This document shows positions 49,030 through 64,000 of a stretch of DNA of 64,000 nucleotides, one piece after another; positions within the stretch are counted from its first letter, which is position 1, and the number at the start of each line of letters is the position of its first letter. Source of the DNA: Tanypteryx hageni (taxonomy: Eukaryota; Arthropoda; Insecta; Odonata; Petaluridae); assembly GCA_028673005.1 (NCBI GenBank), contig CM054116.1:81976572-82040571 (forward strand). Reading direction: 5' to 3'. Made by a program: the position numbers and the translations under genes. Below the pieces are notes generated by a model. That model was not told where the DNA came from. It searched no databases and saw only the letters and a list, made by a program, of their open reading frames with translations.

Positions 49030-49822
49030 CACTGAATGGACTCCATGTCAAAGGTCTTAAAAATTGAAAGAATACTATCAGCAAACTCAAGGTACCTCTA
49101 TGGGTAATCCCTTATCCCCCTTCGTTGCCAACTCATTCATGTCGTCTTTTAAAAATATATGTAAAGAAAAATTCAAATATTTTCCTAGAATATGGTATAG
49201 ATACGTTGACGATATCTTCGCTGTCTTTGACCTAAACCAACAACCATTAGATGACTTCGTCAACCAACTATACGACATATATCCCTCTATAAAATTCACT
49301 TATGAAGTTCAACAAAATAATAACTTATCATTTCTAGATTTATTAATTATAAAAACAAACAGCACTTAGAGTTTGATATTTTTAGAAAAGCAACACACAC
49401 AGATAATTGTATCCTTAATAACTCTTTTCACCGAATTAACCACAAAACAGCTCTTTTCCACTTCTTAACCCATAGACTCGTTAATATTCCCCTTAATAAA
49501 CACAGATGCGAGAAAGAACTCAAATACATAAAGGAAACAGCTGCCAAACTAGGATACCACCAAAATCTTATTAACAAATTGATCCAAAAACATACTACCA
49601 AAAAATCATTGTTGAACTCCACCACTCACAAAATAGAAAAAAGACAATAAATAAATAAAACTACCGTATTTTCCTCCACTAACAAGGGCTTGGATAGGAT
49701 ATTCAAGAAAAAGAAAATTACAATAGCTTATACGAACCCACACAAATTGAAGAATCTATTGGGTAACACGGAAGACAAAACCGAAAACTTACATAAATCA
49801 GGAATTTATGTATATATGTAAT
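49030..49822 (+). mobile_element. Penelope-like element fragment: RT C-terminal part
   Basis: 49064-49369 reads GTSMGNPLSPFVAN, RIWYRYVDDIFAVF and LSFLDLLI, the diagnostic blocks of Penelope-like reverse transcriptases; the YVDD catalytic pair is intact. After a stop it continues (49370-49820) with FHFLTHRLVNIPLN, AAKLGYHQNLINKLI and a final HKSGIYVYM, which should lead into the GIY-YIG endonuclease, absent here. It is truncated at both ends. It lies between genes B and C. Confidence 0.85.
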
Positions 49823-51048
49823 ATTCTCATTAGGATAAAATTATTTTGAAGTAGTGTACCACTTACAAAGCATAATATCCACTCTAGTCAGTGACCTCTT
49901 TCAAACACGCTCATCTCTCCTTTCATCCGTTTGCTGTTCCGCACACTCCACAATTCAAACCAGCAAATATTAGGCTTGGCTTCCCTCTTCCTTACCTCCA
50001 AATTCTTTATGAAAAATAACGAACAGAAGTTTTCCTCCTCCTTTCCTCTGCAGTCGTTTTACTACTTTACTCTCCAAATCCCTCCTACAATTGTGTTGCA
50101 AATTGACTCGTTGAGCGTTCACTTCTTTCTACCGTCTCCTCTCACAATTCAACAAAGCAATCACAAGCGCCCGTCTCTCTTCTCCTCCTCCCTCTAAAAC
50201 TGACTAACCATAATTCTTTTTTTTCTCGTTTTTGGATCAGGTATTGAGGCGCCACTTGGGTACACGTTAGTTTATAAAATTAAACCCATGGATCCTGAGA
50301 AATATTTTTTATTTCCGTTTCATGCTATAATAAATATAGTTTTCTGCAAAGCCACGGTTTGCCATGCTAAATTACCCAGTTGGATGTATTTCCCGTGATT
50401 TTGCGTTATCTTTTTCATGGTTGATTATTAAATACCAAAATTTAAAATGAAGAGCGATCTACGTGAGAAAAGTACACAAACTAGTATAACGGAAAAGATT
50501 TGACTTTTGGAATAAGCAGATAAATAACACAGCAGAAAGCTTCACAACTACTATGAATGGAAAGCTAACTCTAAATTCGCGGGGAAGGTTTGTTCGTTCA
50601 GACCTTTTCAGATAATCTAACGAGCTCGGAAGAGTTAAATAAATTTCTTGGAATCGTTATATTTACTTAACAAAATCAAAAATTCATAAAGTACCGGAAG
50701 TGAGAGAATTTAAGATAGCTATCATTATCCTTTAGATAGCTATTCCCACAATTTTCCATTGCAAACTCTAAACTATATATACATATATATACGTGTATAC
50801 CCGGTTTTGCTCGGGTTTTTTTAAGCCAAGGCAAAAAATAATGAGAAAGATTTGAGTTACGACTTATATAGTAACGCTCCTTTTTCTATTCCCAATATCA
50901 GAAAGCTATGGTTTGAGTTTATTTCTGTTCTTTGTAAAGTCTAAAATTTCTCGCAGTTTCTTAAAATATTTATTATTATGTAACTTATTTGTTATTTATA
51001 GAAATATTACAGATATGGAGAAAGTCGTGTGGTGGCCACATCAGATTT
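49823..51048. other. Intergenic between the Penelope fragment and gene C
   Basis: No gene recognised. 49870-50215 is C/T-rich and may be a Penelope 3' region. Near 50795 'tacccggttttgctcgggtt' is a short palindromic repeat of a kind common in dispersed repeats. Confidence 0.45.
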
Positions 51049-51054
51049 TTTATT
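51049..51054 (-). terminator. Poly(A) signal of chitinase gene C
   Basis: AATAAA on the - strand, about 120 bases after the stop codon at 51177-51179. Confidence 0.5.
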
Positions 51055-51176
51055 GAGGCAGAAGTTTATTCTGATATTTTAATGAATCGTCATACATTGA
51101 GGAAATTCAGGTAATTTATCGGTTAATTTTAACAATTCACTCGGCTTAACTAATTTTTTGATTAAGTTTAAAGCAT

Positions 51177-62101
<10,925 letters not shown>

Positions 62102-62861
62102 CTTTTGTGTGAGGTAAAGAATACTTTTAAAACAGAGACACAAAATAATTGTGTTATTTGTATATTATGCTTAGTTTCGGAAAAAGTATACAGTAAACCA
62201 ATAATGTTTATTACAAGATGCATATAAGGAGAAGCAGATAATAAAAGTGAAGAACAAAGAAGAAAGGTATCAAAAAGAGGTTAGTAAAAATGTTGACATA
62301 ATATGTACCATGATGTGAGTGTGATACTTAGACAATAATAAAAAAGATTCGAGTGAATTAGAAGATATGGAGATGTGCATGTGGCGTTGGTTGGAGGATA
62401 AACTGTTGAGGAAATTTTAATAGGTTGATTTCCGAACTCGAGGAGCGATCTAATCACTGTTACGTAGGTCCTCAAGAGGATAGTGAAGAGCAATTAGAAA
62501 ATAAATATTTCGCAAATGCATCACTATTTGCTGTAGTGATGTAGACATTTTTATGCGATTTCGCAATTGAAATATGTATTTGTATTTCTATACATTAATA
62601 CACATTTAAATTTAATCATGAAAGGTAGTTGAGAACCGCTTCTTTAGGAGAAGATAGGAGCTTGGTTAGAGAAATAAGGAATGAACAAGAAATGCGTGTG
62701 TCAAATTTTGAAAGGCCTGTAAAGAGAACTTTTTAAAGGAAGGGTTAGAAGAAAGAGGCACAGAGGTAGTAAGAGAAAATGAATGCAGTGAGTCCTCGTT
62801 ATTCGTCGTGAATGCGTTCCTGAGGGTCAGGACGAACAACGGGGCATACTAACCCATAGAC
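62102..62861. other. Gene C intron sequence, no exon found
   Basis: I searched the - strand for the signal-peptide exon and found none, here or up to 64000. Near 62790 'gtcctcgttattcgtcg' resembles one end of a Tigger/pogo-type element, without a partner. Confidence 0.45.
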
Positions 62862-63173
62862 CAGTGTTTTTAAACCGGTGTTCCGCTGGCGTTGCCTAAG
62901 TGTTCCGCGAAATAATCCACCGTAAATAATTTTTCTATAAAATTAGATTTCTTATTGACTTTAAAAATAAAGTGTATTTTAATTTGGCTCTCACACCGTA
63001 AGTCCATCTATCGGGGAAGCAGAAAGTAGCAGGTTACAGCTTTTAACCTGCTGCAGTACGCATGCGCGGTCCCACAGACATGGTAAATATATAGGCCTAT
63101 GTACATAGGTGTTCCGCCAATTACTTCTCCATTCCAAAGTGTTCCGCCTCTCAAAAACGTTTGAAAAACACTG
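62862..63173. mobile_element. hAT MITE
   Basis: Ends CAGTGTTTTTAAACC and, inverted, CAGTGTTTTTCAAAC. Flanks CCATAGAC (62854-62861) and CCATAGGC (63174-63181) agree at 7 of 8. Internal 'gtgttccgc' repeats occur near both ends. Confidence 0.85.
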
Positions 63174-63299
63174 CCATAGGCGTACATGCAATACATGGAA
63201 GATGTGTTCCGAAGGTGAAAATGTTTCTACAATAAACTATTTGACATAGTTTTACTAATTTTTTAGCCTACTTTCCAAAAAATGTAAAGTTGTCTTATG

Positions 63300-64000
63300 A
63301 GATCGTCCGGGTGTCCGTGCGTGTGTGTTCCCTCCCAACATCTTCTTCATGAACTAACCGATTTCAACTAAATTTAGCATATAGAATATTCACACAAATT
63401 AATAACCAAAATGACATATGGACCGGATCGACTCAGCAGGGGTGCCACAATTGCAAACTTAAACTTTTAGGTAATTATGAATTTGGAAGGAATTGGTCCA
63501 ACTGATTTCAACTAAATTTTGTATGAAGTAGGCGTAGAACATATAATAACAAAATAAAGATGTTTAGTATAAATATAGTAAGCAGAGCTGCTACAATATA
63601 AGGAATAAAAGAATTCTTTTACACGTATTTGTGTTTAACTGTAAAAATCAATTTTAACGAAATTTAATATTTACAATATACACATACAAAAAAGCATATT
63701 AGCCTATTTAAACCGAATCAGCCAAACAGGGGTGCCACAATTACAAATTAAACTCTTTCAGTAATTAAGGATTTTGAATGAATTGGCTTAACGGATTTCA
63801 ATTAAATTTAGTATATAAGATTTTCACAACATATAATAATGAAATCAAGATGTTTAAAGCGGAGCTAATATGCAGGGCTATCACTATAAAAAGTTAAATA
63901 ATATTTCTTGTACACGTAATTCCAGAGAACTGACCGCATCGATTTTAACCTTATATGGTATATATAATTTCCATAATTATAAATAAATAACCAAAATACC
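63300..64000. repeat. Degenerate tandem array, inverted relative to 8930-10235
   Basis: Boxes 'caggggtgccacaatt' (near 63438 and 63727) and 'gatttcaactaaattt' repeat at about 290 bp and are the reverse complement of those in the 8.9-10.2 kb array. It starts near a GTCCGGGTGTCCGTGCGTG tract and runs off the window. Confidence 0.7.

Overview
This is nuclear DNA from an animal, very probably an arthropod. Genes are split by many introns, the DNA is AT-rich with long (TA)n tracts, and retrotransposon and DNA-transposon remnants are dense. The protein families seen (single-GH18 chitinases with a CBM14 chitin-binding tail, a bubblegum acyl-CoA synthetase, Penelope, RTE-like and CR1/jockey-like elements, many hAT elements) fit an arthropod. 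I cannot name the order; a chelicerate or a large-genome insect would both fit.

Layout. 1-3.9 kb: two LINE remnants on the + strand. 5.1-6.9 kb: four exons of an ACSBG (bubblegum) long-chain acyl-CoA synthetase on the - strand, leaving the window to the left. 7.9-10.2 kb: two abutting hAT MITEs and a degenerate tandem array. 12.0-62.1 kb: a head-to-tail cluster of three chitinase-family genes, all on the - strand with nearly the same exon lengths. Gene A (12.05-21.77 kb) is complete (9 coding exons, 393 codons); it has one GH18 domain whose catalytic Glu is Met, and no CBM14. Gene B (31.16-46.73 kb, plus a 5' UTR exon and TATA promoter near 48.2 kb) is complete (512 codons): signal peptide, intact GH18, Pro/Thr linker, CBM14. 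Gene C (51.18-62.10 kb) has the same layout but its signal-peptide exon lies beyond the right edge; it has lost two substrate-cleft aromatic residues and has ATAAGT where its last splice donor should be GTAAGT.

The introns hold most of the transposons: a hAT element with a nested LINE (gene B), three closely related RTE-like LINE copies (genes B and C), Penelope remnants, a tRNA-derived SINE with a perfect 11-bp target-site duplication, and at least five MITEs with 7/8 or 8/8 target-site duplications. Several Penelope-type tails carry a hammerhead-ribozyme-like core, one of them (14517-14561) with an intact catalytic core. No CRISPR, operon, rRNA or intact tRNA gene was seen. Exon joins were checked by reading phase and by consistency with the paralogues, not with transcripts.
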